64,000 bases of DNA from an uncultured Rhodospirillales bacterium (lineage in GTDB: Bacteria > Pseudomonadota > Alphaproteobacteria > CACIAM-22H2). Where the stretch lies: positions 29,518 through 93,517 of the forward strand of contig CALANV010000016.1 of assembly GCA_937926175.1 (NCBI GenBank), in the 5' to 3' direction. Positions 1-7,693 of this stretch are shown in pieces. How positions within the stretch are numbered: the stretch's first letter is position 1; each line of letters opens with the position of its first letter. A program made the translations under genes and the position numbers. The notes beneath the pieces are model-generated. The model was not told where the DNA came from and ran no database searches. It saw only the letters and a list, made by a program, of their open reading frames with translations.

Positions 1-35
1 GGCACGCGCGTCGGGAGGGCTGCGTCGGACCGTAT

Positions 36-1469
36 TCATTGCGGCTCTTCCTTCTTCAACGTGGCCTCGGACGTGTCCGTAGGGCGGAACCGGCCGGAAG
101 TACGCCGCATCGCGTTGGCGTACTTCGCCATTCGGCGATTCGAATATGACCGCCAGACGGATGTAGAAGCGACGACTGGACGCGAGGCGGGGGATACGGA
201 TCGGGTTTTTCGTCCGTCCGGCTCGCCGAGTGTGAGGCCTTCGAGATCGATGCTTGGCTCGTGCCCCGAGATGATCTCGGCGAGCAGGCGGCCGGACCCG
301 CAGGCCATTGTCCAGCCCAGCGTGCCATGCCCCGTATTCAGAAACAGATTGGCATATGCCGTGCGACCGAGCAGAGGCGGTCCGTTCGGCGTCATGGCGC
401 GTAAACCGGTCCAGAAGCGTGCGCGTGTCATGTCGATCCCGGCTGAAAACAAGGTACTGACGGCATGGACGAGCGTCTCGCGGGGCCCCGCCCGACGATC
501 GAGATTGTAGCCGGCCAGCTCTGCGATGCCGCCGACCCTTATGCGGTTGCCCAGCCGTGTGATCGCAACCTTGTGCGCCTCATCCATTACGGTCGAGCGC
601 GGCGCGAAATCCGGGTTCGCCAGCGGCAGCGTGACGGAATACCCTTTGACGGGATAAATGGGCAGGTTGATCCCGAGCGGCCGCAACAGTTCGCGGGAGT
701 GGCTGCCGAGAGCGACGACGAAGGCATCCGCGGCGATCGGCCCGCGGCTCGTCCGTACGGACACGATGCGGCCGCGGTTTGCAACCAGCCCGAAGATGGT
801 CGTATCGAAACGGAACTCAACGCCGCGGCGCATGGCGCGCTGCGCCAGCGCTTCGGTGAAAAGATGACAGTCGCCCGTCTCGTCGCCCGGGAAATGCAGG
901 CCACCGGCAATCGTGGCCGGGGCGCGCGAAAGGCCGGGCTCGATCTCGACGCAGCCGGTGCGGTTGAGGAACACGTGTGGAATGCCGAGGTCGCTCAGGA
1001 TGCGGCTTTCGGTCGCGGCCTCATCGAGCGCTTTCCGGTCCCGGAAAAGCTGCAGGGTTCCCTTCGCGGCGTCGTCGTAACGGATGCCGGTTTCGGCGCG
1101 GAGCTCGCGCAGGCATTCCGCGCTGAATGCCGCGAGCCGCACCATACGCTCTTTGTTGCGGATATACGCGCTCGACGTGCAGTTTCGCAGCATCCGAACG
1201 AGCCATGTCCACAGGGCCGGATCGATACGGGGACGTATGACGAGCGGCGTATGACGTTCGAACAGCCACCAGAACAGCGCCTTCCGCGGCATGCCCGGGG
1301 CAGCCCAGGGGCCGGCATAACCCCACGAGATCTGACCGGCATTGGCGAAACTCGTTTCCATGCCGGCGCGTGATCGCCGGTCGACGACCACGATCTCGTG
1401 TCCCATGGTCGCGAGATAGTAGGCGGTGGTGACGCCGATGACGCCGGCACCGCAAATGACGATCTTCAT
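36..1469 (-). CDS. dadA: D-amino-acid dehydrogenase (DadA-like FAD oxidoreductase)
   Basis: FAD-dependent enzyme of the DadA family, which deaminates D-amino acids oxidatively at the inner membrane and passes electrons to quinone. The N-terminus has the dinucleotide fold GAGVIGVTTAYYL (residues 7-19) and then an acidic-basic turn VVDRR. The C-terminal half has the family FAD-contact stretch LNTGHGTLGWTMACGSG. At 477 residues it is about 50 longer than the usual 415-430. The homologous part ends near LEGLTL, and a basic, low-complexity tail follows that looks like read-through past an ancestral stop. The ATG is preceded by GGATGAGCC. No alanine racemase or Lrp gene lies alongside. The substrate cannot be fixed from sequence; another DAO-family D-amino-acid or glycine oxidase is possible. 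Confidence 0.85.
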   Translation of the reverse strand: MKIVICGAGVIGVTTAYYLATMGHEIVVVDRRSRAGMETSFANAGQISWGYAGPWAAPGMPRKALFWWLFERHTPLVIRPRIDPALWTWLVRMLRNCTSSAYIRNKERMVRLAAFSAECLRELRAETGIRYDDAAKGTLQLFRDRKALDEAATESRILSDLGIPHVFLNRTGCVEIEPGLSRAPATIAGGLHFPGDETGDCHLFTEALAQRAMRRGVEFRFDTTIFGLVANRGRIVSVRTSRGPIAADAFVVALGSHSRELLRPLGINLPIYPVKGYSVTLPLANPDFAPRSTVMDEAHKVAITRLGNRIRVGGIAELAGYNLDRRAGPRETLVHAVSTLFSAGIDMTRARFWTGLRAMTPNGPPLLGRTAYANLFLNTGHGTLGWTMACGSGRLLAEIISGHEPSIDLEGLTLGEPDGRKTRSVSPASRPVVASTSVWRSYSNRRMAKYANAMRRTSGRFRPTDTSEATLKKEEPQ

Positions 1470-2314
1470 GGCTCATCCAGGAAACGTCGCGCCCGGCCGT
1501 CGCCGTGACATCCGGCGCGTGGGGACGGCGATACGAATCTCCACGTGACTCTCACGTGACCCCCACGTCGCGTCGGTCGCACCGTGGCACCGCGCCTCTC
1601 CGTCGTCCCGTCATTGCTCATGCGGCCTGGGGGCCGGGATCGTCATCGTCATCTGCCGGTCTCGGCCGGGGTTGCGGTCGCGGACGAAACGGCACGACGG
1701 TCCGTCGCTTTTCATCGCGATCGTGCGGCGGCTCGACGTTTTCGTTCGAATCCGTATCGTGTGCCCGGTGCGGCACGCATCGGTGCGGTTGTCGCAAGGC
1801 ACGGTCGTGCGCCTCCGGTTCAGGCACGACATGCGCCGGATAATGAAGTTGCTGATACGTGTTGTGTGCGTTGCAGGACGCGCCGGTGTCTCCATATGGT
1901 TCCGAACGATGTTCGGTCATGACTGACCTCACCCCTTGCGCCCGTACATTGCGGGCAGATGTCGGTGCAGGCGCGCGCAAAGGCGCCGCAGCGCATGCCG
2001 CGGCACGTGCAGGATGCGTCGCCTTCGCGCGCGTCGCTCTACGTGTGACGAAAGATGGTGATCAGATCAGCCCCGGCACCGGCTGTTGGACCGCCATGCG
2101 CCTCAGCCGCATGACGGGGCCAGCGCAACCGGTTTGATGCCGCCGACTCCCATGATTGCCCACCGCTTCAGAACGCCGGACATGGGGAACGCAGCAAACG
2201 GATGCATGACGTATCCCATATAGGACGAATGCCGAGGGCGTTCAATCCGCATGGGGGCCGTGGCGAAACGGTCGACTGAACGTAGGACACGTCGTCGATG
2301 CGGCCGCCGGCGCG
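1470..2314. other. Gene-poor intergenic stretch
   Basis: About 845 bases between dadA and the next gene. The open frames here, on both strands, are Arg/Cys-rich with no recognisable domain and look like random GC-rich frames. The part nearest dadA holds the CACGTGAC repeats listed separately. I see no tRNA or transposase remnant. Confidence 0.6.
1542..1571. repeat. Three 11-bp-spaced CACGTGAC-like repeats upstream of dadA
   Basis: CACGTGAC occurs at 1542-1549 and 1553-1560, and CACGTCGC at 1564-1571. Each copy starts 11 bases after the previous one, about one helical turn. They lie 73-102 bases upstream of the dadA start codon, where an activator or repressor array would sit. The binding protein is unknown. 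Confidence 0.4.
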
Positions 2315-2803
2315 TCAGCCCGAGGCGGCCCCGGGCATCGCCGCGCCATCCGCCGCGATGCTTGTCGGCGCACGCGATTGTCCGTCGCGCCGGGTCACCT
2401 TTTCCAGATGCAGGAAAAACGGTACGCCATCGGGTGCGCTCTGGTGAATTACGGCGCCCTGGATCATGCCCAAGAGCAGAGCGCCGAGAGGGCTGACCAT
2501 TGATATGCCGTTCGCCGGCATCGGTCGGACATCAGGGCGGACGAGGATGCCTGTTTCGATTTCGCCGCGCGGGGCACGACGATACTCGATGCGCGCACCT
2601 GCCACGACGACGTCGTCCGGCACCTGATCGGGATCGCAAACCAGACCGCGCCAGAGCTTCGCGACGAGAAGGCGCCGCACCGGATGCTCGTGCGCCGGCC
2701 ACGCGTCGACGAGGCGTTTCAGATCTTCGTAGTCCCTGCGCGACAGAATGAAGCAGGTTCCTGAATTTTCCTGTGCGGCCAAGAGCCAGTCGAGATTGGA
2801 CAT
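2315..2803 (-). CDS. Rnk-like protein with GreA/GreB C-terminal domain (copy 1)
   Basis: A 162-residue protein whose C-terminal half has the GreA/GreB C-terminal (FKBP-like) signature, including the core ISMVSPLGALLLGMIQG. That domain in Rnk and Gre factors contacts RNA polymerase near the secondary channel. The N-terminal part is a short helical segment instead of the long GreA coiled coil, so transcript cleavage is not expected. The ATG at 2803 is chosen because AGGAG lies just upstream; the longer frame before it is Arg/Pro-rich and non-homologous. It is the most divergent of three such genes in the window, and the usual Asn-Ser-Arg-Val motif before the core is altered. The family is often annotated as nucleoside diphosphate kinase regulator, but its function here is inferred only. 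Confidence 0.7.
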   Translation of the reverse strand: MSNLDWLLAAQENSGTCFILSRRDYEDLKRLVDAWPAHEHPVRRLLVAKLWRGLVCDPDQVPDDVVVAGARIEYRRAPRGEIETGILVRPDVRPMPANGISMVSPLGALLLGMIQGAVIHQSAPDGVPFFLHLEKVTRRDGQSRAPTSIAADGAAMPGAASG

Positions 2804-2990
2804 GCGAACTCCTCTTTCGCCGGCACAGGCGTGCCGGCGACGCAAGAACAGCCATTGACGGTTGGATGGGCTATGGATCCCCGGCGGACGGCTTGGTCCG
2901 CCCGTCACGCCGGGGCGTACCCGCTTGCCTGCAGGCTGCCCGCGCGGAGCATGAATCGCCGCAGATAGCCGAACGACTGCATCGGGATTC

Positions 2991-3968
2991 TCAGCGACCT
3001 TGCTGCAGCCGGTCGGTCGTGTGATCCGTCGCCTGTCCGGAAAGCATGTCTTCGAGATAGGCCGGCAGAACGAAGGACGCCTGATGCAGCGCCGGCGTGT
3101 AGTAGCGTGTGGCGATGCCGGAGGCGGCGAACCGTTCGGCAAGCTGCTCGACGGATACAGTATGCCGGTAGGCGGCGTCAGAGGCCCATGCGAACGACAT
3201 GGGGCCGCCATAGTATGTCGGCACCGTGGCCGTGTAGACGCCCACGTCGCTGAATATTTCGCGCAGTCGCTTCACGGTACGGCTGATCTGATCGCGCTGC
3301 AGGAACGCGACGCCGCTTTGGGCGACGAGAATCCCGCCCGGCCGAAGGCGTACGCGGCAAAGGGCGAAGAACGGAGCCGAAGACAATTTCGCGCCCGGGC
3401 CGACAGGGTCCGTCGAGTCGATGAGGATCACATCGAAATTGGCCGTGGTGTCCCGGACGAACGCGGCGCCATCCGCGATGACGATTTCGGTGCGTGGATC
3501 GTCGAACGCGCCGGCCGAGATCGAAGGGAGATAGCGCCGGCTCAGTTCGACGACGCGCGGGTCGATCTCGACGAGAACGGCGCGCTGGACGGTCTTGTGC
3601 TTCAGGACTTCGCGCAGAGTCCCGCCGTCGCCGCCGCCCACGATGAGAACCGAGCGCGCCGCGCCGTGCGCCAGAATCGGAACATGCGCGATCATCTCGT
3701 GATAGATGAACTCGTCATGCTCGGTCGTCTGTACGTAACCGTCGAGGGCGAGCACGCGCCCGAACGCCGGATTGTCGAAGATCCGTATGCGTTGCGGTCC
3801 CGAATCGTCCTGGTGGACATTTCGGGTCGCCAACAGGCGCTGGATTGCCGGCTCGTTTGGCGACTCGTCGAACCAGAACCCACCATGATCGGGACGGCCC
3901 TGCGACGTCGCGGCGGACAAACCGCTCACGGGCGCGAAAGCATTGGGCAGTGGGACAGCATCGACCAT
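2991..3968 (-). CDS. speE: Spermidine synthase-like aminopropyltransferase
   Basis: Transfers an aminopropyl group from decarboxylated S-adenosylmethionine to putrescine. The Rossmann-like domain has the family glycine motif GGGDGGTLREV, the nucleoside-binding acidic loop EIDPRVVELSRRYLP and the catalytic-site segment DSTDPVGPG. The tetramerisation/substrate part includes QTTEHDEFIYHEM. At 325 residues it is about 40 longer than typical bacterial SpeE because of an N-terminal extension. The ATG at 3968 has AGGTGATCC in front. No speD or speA is adjacent, although MTA phosphorylase, which removes the by-product of this reaction, is encoded 5 kb away. A related polyamine synthase is possible. 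Confidence 0.9.
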   Translation of the reverse strand: MVDAVPLPNAFAPVSGLSAATSQGRPDHGGFWFDESPNEPAIQRLLATRNVHQDDSGPQRIRIFDNPAFGRVLALDGYVQTTEHDEFIYHEMIAHVPILAHGAARSVLIVGGGDGGTLREVLKHKTVQRAVLVEIDPRVVELSRRYLPSISAGAFDDPRTEIVIADGAAFVRDTTANFDVILIDSTDPVGPGAKLSSAPFFALCRVRLRPGGILVAQSGVAFLQRDQISRTVKRLREIFSDVGVYTATVPTYYGGPMSFAWASDAAYRHTVSVEQLAERFAASGIATRYYTPALHQASFVLPAYLEDMLSGQATDHTTDRLQQGR

Positions 3969-4026
3969 GGATCACCTGTTTCGGCTAGAGCGGAATGGGG
4001 CGTCTGGACGCGTTTCGTTGCGGAAG

Positions 4027-4512
4027 TCACAACCTCGATATGCCGGGGGATCGACCGCTGCCGTCGGTACGCACGCCACCGGCCGGCGGCTCGACAGCCG
4101 CCTCGTGCGACGAGCCGCCGTCGGAACGGTGCGTGATGACCTCGATCACCGTCAGGGTTTTCAACCGTCCGTCAGGTGTTTCATACGTGATCGAGTCGCC
4201 CTGCGACAACCCGAGCAGGGCGGCCCCGACCGGCGTCAGCACGGAAACGCAAGGCGTCTCCGGCGAGGTTTCTCCCGGAAACGTAAGCTTTGCGACGGTT
4301 TCGCGTCCGGACTCCTCGTCGCGGAACCGGACGGTCGAATTCATGGCGACGACCGTCGGCGGCAGTTCGTGATCGGAGACGACCTTGGCGCGGGCGAGTT
4401 CGTTCAACAGGAACTCGCCGACCTTGCCCATGCGGTCGAGCAGCGTGCCGCCGAGCAGCGAATCCAGTCGACCGAAATCGCGGCGGCTTATTCTGATCTC
4501 CGGCAGATTCAT
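4027..4512 (-). CDS. Rnk-like protein with GreA/GreB C-terminal domain (copy 2)
   Basis: A 161-residue protein organised like Rnk: a short helical N-terminus (about residues 1-50), then the Gre C-terminal domain with PPTVVAMNSTVRFRDE and SVLTPVGAALLGLSQGDSI. It should bind RNA polymerase or a similar partner; the Asp-tipped GreA coiled coil is absent. A hydrophilic Gly/Ser/Pro-rich tail of about 30 residues follows the domain. Its ATG overlaps the stop codon of the upstream zinc-ribbon gene (ATGA, 4509-4512), so the two are probably translationally coupled and may act together. The domain is clear; the cellular role is not. Confidence 0.8.
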   Translation of the reverse strand: MNLPEIRISRRDFGRLDSLLGGTLLDRMGKVGEFLLNELARAKVVSDHELPPTVVAMNSTVRFRDEESGRETVAKLTFPGETSPETPCVSVLTPVGAALLGLSQGDSITYETPDGRLKTLTVIEVITHRSDGGSSHEAAVEPPAGGVRTDGSGRSPGISRL

Positions 4513-4712
4513 GGCTCCAGCCTTCGGTTCGACAAGTGCTCGTCGGTGTTGTCAACCTTGATGTAGGTTTGCTCGCGCGTACTTGCGTACGGCATTGCCT
4601 CTACGGATGAAAATCGCACGTGTGTTCCGCAGTACAGACAGCGTGCGGCTGCTGCAGGGACGACATGGCGGCATTTGGCGCAGATCCGGGAACGAGTACG
4701 CTGTTGATTCAC
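4509..4712 (-). CDS. Small zinc-ribbon protein, coupled to Rnk-like gene
   Basis: A 67-residue protein with two CxxC knuckles, CAKC and CLYC (CAKCRHVVPAAAARCLYCG), typical of a zinc ribbon. The rest is polar and without a recognised domain. I chose the GTG at 4712 because GGAGAA lies just upstream and the protein would otherwise start in a non-conserved stretch. The stop overlaps the start of the Rnk-like gene by four bases. Zinc ribbons are common in RNA-polymerase-binding proteins and TFIIS-like factors, so a joint role with the Gre-domain protein is tempting, but that is inference only. Confidence 0.6.
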   Translation of the reverse strand: MNQQRTRSRICAKCRHVVPAAAARCLYCGTHVRFSSVEAMPYASTREQTYIKVDNTDEHLSNRRLEP

Positions 4713-5119
4713 AGGCTTCTCCTTTCTCGGTTGCCAAATAGCGGACAGGCCAAAGGCACGCCGCACCGCGAATGCGGTCGTCGGCCTGGCACACGGGTTT
4801 ACGGGTAGTGTGTCGAAGTAGGAGCCCCGGATGCAGCTGCAGCTACGGCGTCAGGCACGACGCCAAGCATCGCGGGGCATACGATTCCGGTTCGGCGCAG
4901 CCAGCGAGCCAGGCGCTCCAGCAGAGCATCTTAACGATGTATGACCGCGCATTCGACATTGCGCGTCATATATATTGGCTTGTTGCAAAATTTTCAAGCC
5001 GGGGTGGCCGCAAGCGCATATCGCCACGGTCTGCGGCATTGCTGCGACGGCCGCATCTTGCGACGGGGCGCACGATCTCGCCTTCGTTCGTACTTGGCCT
5101 ACGGGCAGGACGACGTCGC
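4713..5119. other. Intergenic stretch with an AT-rich hairpin
   Basis: No convincing gene. Within it, GGCTTG (4977-4982) and CAAGCC (4995-5000) can pair around an A/T-rich loop, directly after an AT-rich run (catatatatt). It lies beyond the 3' end of the channel gene and before the zinc-ribbon operon, both on the minus strand. It could be a terminator or part of the promoter for the zinc-ribbon/rnk pair. Confidence 0.4.
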
Positions 5120-6565
5120 CTATGGAATCCAACGGCGAAGTCGAAAAAGCGGAGGTGGACGGCCGGGCGGATCTGCATGCCCGCTGACGTTCCTTGGCGC
5201 CGTGCCGGTGCGCCGCGGCTCCAGCAGCATCTGCCATTGCCGGAGGCCTTCGCGCAGGACGTCGCCGAGTGGCGAGGCCTCGAGGCGTGTGGTTTTCAGC
5301 CGGCCGACCGCGAGCACGAGAAGCACGGCGTCGGTGGCGGCGGCGACATGAAAACCTGCGGCAGACGTCGCATGCATGAGCTGCCCGATCATCATGCCGG
5401 GCTCGATGACGGCGCGCTCGATGCCCCGTTCGTCCCGAAGCACGAGCAGCCCTTCCGACACGATCCCGACATCCTCGCTGCCGCCGGCATCCGGCCGCAG
5501 CACCTCGCCGGCGGCGAGCATTCGTAGGGACAGCGCGGGAGCAAGCTGGCGTATTACCTCGGCCGGCAAGGTCTGGAATCCGGGAATGTGCGCGAGCGCC
5601 TCGACCGGCGAGGCCGCCGGAACGTGCGGCCGTCGCCCGGGCCGTTCGACGACCACGTGATCGCGATTGGCTATCGAGATGCCCGCCAGCCGCAGATGCC
5701 GATCGATATTGGCAAGAACGGCGTCGCGGCAATCGGCATCATCGGCGAAGCTGGAAAGCCAGTACCGGACGAGATATCGGATGCCGCGGTCCGTGTAGGC
5801 GTCGACCCTGACGTCCGGCTTGGGATCGGCGCGAATGCACTTGGTTGCCATGACGGCAGCAAGCAGAACGCGTTTGGCACGCGCCACCGGCACGTCGAAG
5901 TCGAGCACGACGGTGAGTTGAGTGCGGAAATGCGGGTGCGGCGCGCTGTAGTTGATGAGACGTCCGACCGCCATCCGCCCGTTCGGGACGACGACGTGAA
6001 CCTTATTGCGGGTCTCGATGCGCGTCGCCCGCCAGGTGATGTCCACGACCCGGCCCGTGATTCCCGTATCGGCTTCGATCCAGTCGCCGATCCGATATGG
6101 GCGTTCGATGCTCAGGGCAATGCCCGAGAACAGGTCGCCGATGACGTTTCGCAGCGCAAATCCGATGATCGCGACCAGAATCCCGGACGTCGCCAGTGCA
6201 CCTGCCATCGCGCTCTCCGACATGGTCGACAGAATGACCAACGACACCGCGATGCAGAGAATGGCCGTGATGAGCTGACGTAGAAGGCGCGACGGATGCC
6301 TGCCTCTGCGAACCATCACCATCGCGACGGCGAGCCAGATGACCCGGCTGACGAGCCATGTCAGCGCAAGCAGGCCGGCCGCCATGACCGCGTGGTTCGC
6401 CCGATCCGCAACTGACTCCGACAGTCCGATCGCGACGAGGCCGCGCGCGACGATGTCGGCCTCGTATGCCAGGAGAAGGGCCGTGGCCGCCACGAGCGGT
6501 CGCAGAAGTCTTCGGAATGGATGAAGTTTCAACAATACACGAGGCGTCACGACGCCCTGCATCAT
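5120..6565 (-). CDS. MscS-family mechanosensitive channel with C-terminal cNMP-binding-like domain
   Basis: Inner-membrane small-conductance mechanosensitive channel. Four hydrophobic segments occupy roughly residues 15-150; the last (AGALATSGILVAIIGFALRN) is the Gly/Ala-rich pore helix typical of MscS TM3, followed by the beta-domain stretch YRIGDWIEADTG. After the MscS vestibule (to about residue 320), residues about 325-460 look like a cyclic-nucleotide-binding fold (FQTLPAEVIRQLAP and then a beta roll). The phosphate-binding cassette is poorly conserved, so ligand binding is doubtful. The start is uncertain: a GTG at 6661 gives 32 more residues, and I prefer the ATG at 6565. Single-gene unit. 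Confidence 0.8.
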   Translation of the reverse strand: MMQGVVTPRVLLKLHPFRRLLRPLVAATALLLAYEADIVARGLVAIGLSESVADRANHAVMAAGLLALTWLVSRVIWLAVAMVMVRRGRHPSRLLRQLITAILCIAVSLVILSTMSESAMAGALATSGILVAIIGFALRNVIGDLFSGIALSIERPYRIGDWIEADTGITGRVVDITWRATRIETRNKVHVVVPNGRMAVGRLINYSAPHPHFRTQLTVVLDFDVPVARAKRVLLAAVMATKCIRADPKPDVRVDAYTDRGIRYLVRYWLSSFADDADCRDAVLANIDRHLRLAGISIANRDHVVVERPGRRPHVPAASPVEALAHIPGFQTLPAEVIRQLAPALSLRMLAAGEVLRPDAGGSEDVGIVSEGLLVLRDERGIERAVIEPGMMIGQLMHATSAAGFHVAAATDAVLLVLAVGRLKTTRLEASPLGDVLREGLRQWQMLLEPRRTGTAPRNVSGHADPPGRPPPLFRLRRWIP

Positions 6566-6898
6566 TGGAACAAGGGAAATCCGGACATGCGTCCGCCGTC
6601 GCGGCGACGCCGTTTTGCGCGCGTCGGTCGTATTCGGTGCAAGGCCTGTGAAGCCGTGCACCGCACGGCGTATGCCGGTCGTGGCGGAAAATATGGGCCG
6701 GGTCAGGCCCGGCGGTGCGTGTTCACCCGTCGCGCCCGACGACGGCGCGACGGGGCGGAAAGCCCGGTTTGATGCAACCGGCTCCGTCTATGATCCAGTG
6801 CCGCGAAGCCGGAGCGGCAGTGGCTGGAAATCCGCGCATGGCATCTAATATATGGTCAAGATTCCGCTGGTTCAACGCAGGCCCGCTCGGAGAGCGTT
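6566..6898. other. Divergent promoter region without a gene
   Basis: Lies between the divergently transcribed channel gene and the third rnk-like gene. An AT-rich patch, catctaatatatgg at about 6840-6853, 45-60 bases before the rnk start, could hold a -10 element. No open frame here has a recognisable domain; the first 96 bases may be coding if the channel starts at the upstream GTG. Confidence 0.4.
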
Positions 6899-7309
6899 AT
6901 GTCCGGACCCATTCTGGTGACCGATCGCGACAAGGCGCGACTGAGTGAAATCGTCGAACTGTTCTCGACAAAGCGCTACGACGTGCTCGTCGCGTTTCTT
7001 CGCCGCGAACTCGAACGTGCGAAGGTCATCGCGTCGGAACGCGTGCCGAGACACGTTGCGACGATGAATTCGCGCGTTCGCTATCGCGACGACACGACCG
7101 GCGACGTGCTGTCGGTCACGCTCGTGTATCCGGGCGAGGAGGACGATCTGCTCGGCCGCATCTCGATCCTGAGTCCGTTGGGAACCGCGCTGCTCGGGCT
7201 CTCCGAAGGGCAGTCCATCGCGTGGACGAGCCTCGACGGGCGTCGGCGGCGCGTGACGCTGCTGGAGGTCGTGTATCAGCCCGAGGCGGCGGGCCGTTTC
7301 GAGTCCTGA
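6899..7309 (+). CDS. rnk: Rnk-like protein with GreA/GreB C-terminal domain (copy 3)
   Basis: A 136-residue protein, the closest of the three to canonical Rnk (about 136 residues). It has a short N-terminal helical hairpin (residues 8-50), then the Gre C-terminal domain with PRHVATMNSRVRYRDD (about 51-66) and ISILSPLGTALLGLSEGQSI. The Gre coiled coil is missing, so it should occupy the same RNA polymerase site without stimulating cleavage. The ATG follows GGAGAGCGTT. A small gene follows after 18 bases on the same strand and is probably cotranscribed. Confidence 0.85.
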   Translation: MSGPILVTDRDKARLSEIVELFSTKRYDVLVAFLRRELERAKVIASERVPRHVATMNSRVRYRDDTTGDVLSVTLVYPGEEDDLLGRISILSPLGTALLGLSEGQSIAWTSLDGRRRRVTLLEVVYQPEAAGRFES

Positions 7310-7327
7310 TGGTCAGGGAGGGGGCCG

Positions 7328-7546
7328 ATGGCGAAGGACCGTATCGAAATCGGCGATATCTTCGTGAGAACCGGCGAGCCGAAGGTGCGGGCGTGGCGCG
7401 TCGAGCGCACCTTCGAATTGCCCGAAGGAACGCATGCGCAGCTGGTTCGGTTGGACGACCCGACGCGGATGATCACGCTGGCGGTGAACGCCATTCTCGA
7501 TCCGCGTCTCATGACCTGGATCGGTCGCGCGGACGATGGCGGCTGA
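7328..7546 (+). CDS. Small conserved-looking hypothetical protein
   Basis: A 72-residue soluble protein that I do not recognise. It reads as a compact beta-rich fold (RIEIGDIFVRTGEP, WRVERTFELPEG, HAQLVRLDDP). No cysteine, signal peptide or membrane segment. A strong ribosome site (GGGAGGGGGCCG) precedes the ATG, and the gene sits 18 bases after the rnk-like gene, so a shared transcript is likely. The codon pattern is typical of a real gene here. Confidence 0.6.
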   Translation: MAKDRIEIGDIFVRTGEPKVRAWRVERTFELPEGTHAQLVRLDDPTRMITLAVNAILDPRLMTWIGRADDGG

Positions 7547-7564
7547 AGGACGAACGGTGACCTG

Positions 7565-7693
7565 CTAGGCGCACCAGATGTTGCCGAGATCCATCAGGAT
7601 CGCAGGACCGCGCACCGCCCACAGATAGACCGCACCCAGCAGCAGCATCGCCGCCGCGCCGATCAGCGTCAGACGCAGTCCGCCGTCTCTCAT
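7565..7693 (-). CDS. 42-residue single-span membrane protein coupled to MFS transporter
   Basis: Starts within the stop codon of the MFS gene (ATGA, 7690-7693), so it is probably translated by coupling. It has a charged N-terminus (MRDGG), one hydrophobic span (about residues 7-27, LRLTLIGAAAMLLLGAVYLW) and a short tail with RGPAILMDL. It is too short for most gene callers. The tight overlap, the membrane span and the clean stop argue for a real gene, perhaps a small partner of the transporter. The function is unknown. Confidence 0.55.
   Translation of the reverse strand: MRDGGLRLTLIGAAAMLLLGAVYLWAVRGPAILMDLGNIWCA

Noticed and set aside
1505..2137. Several small frames in the 1.5-2.1 kb gap
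   Set aside because: Arg/Cys-rich, mutually overlapping on both strands, with no motif or good ribosome site.
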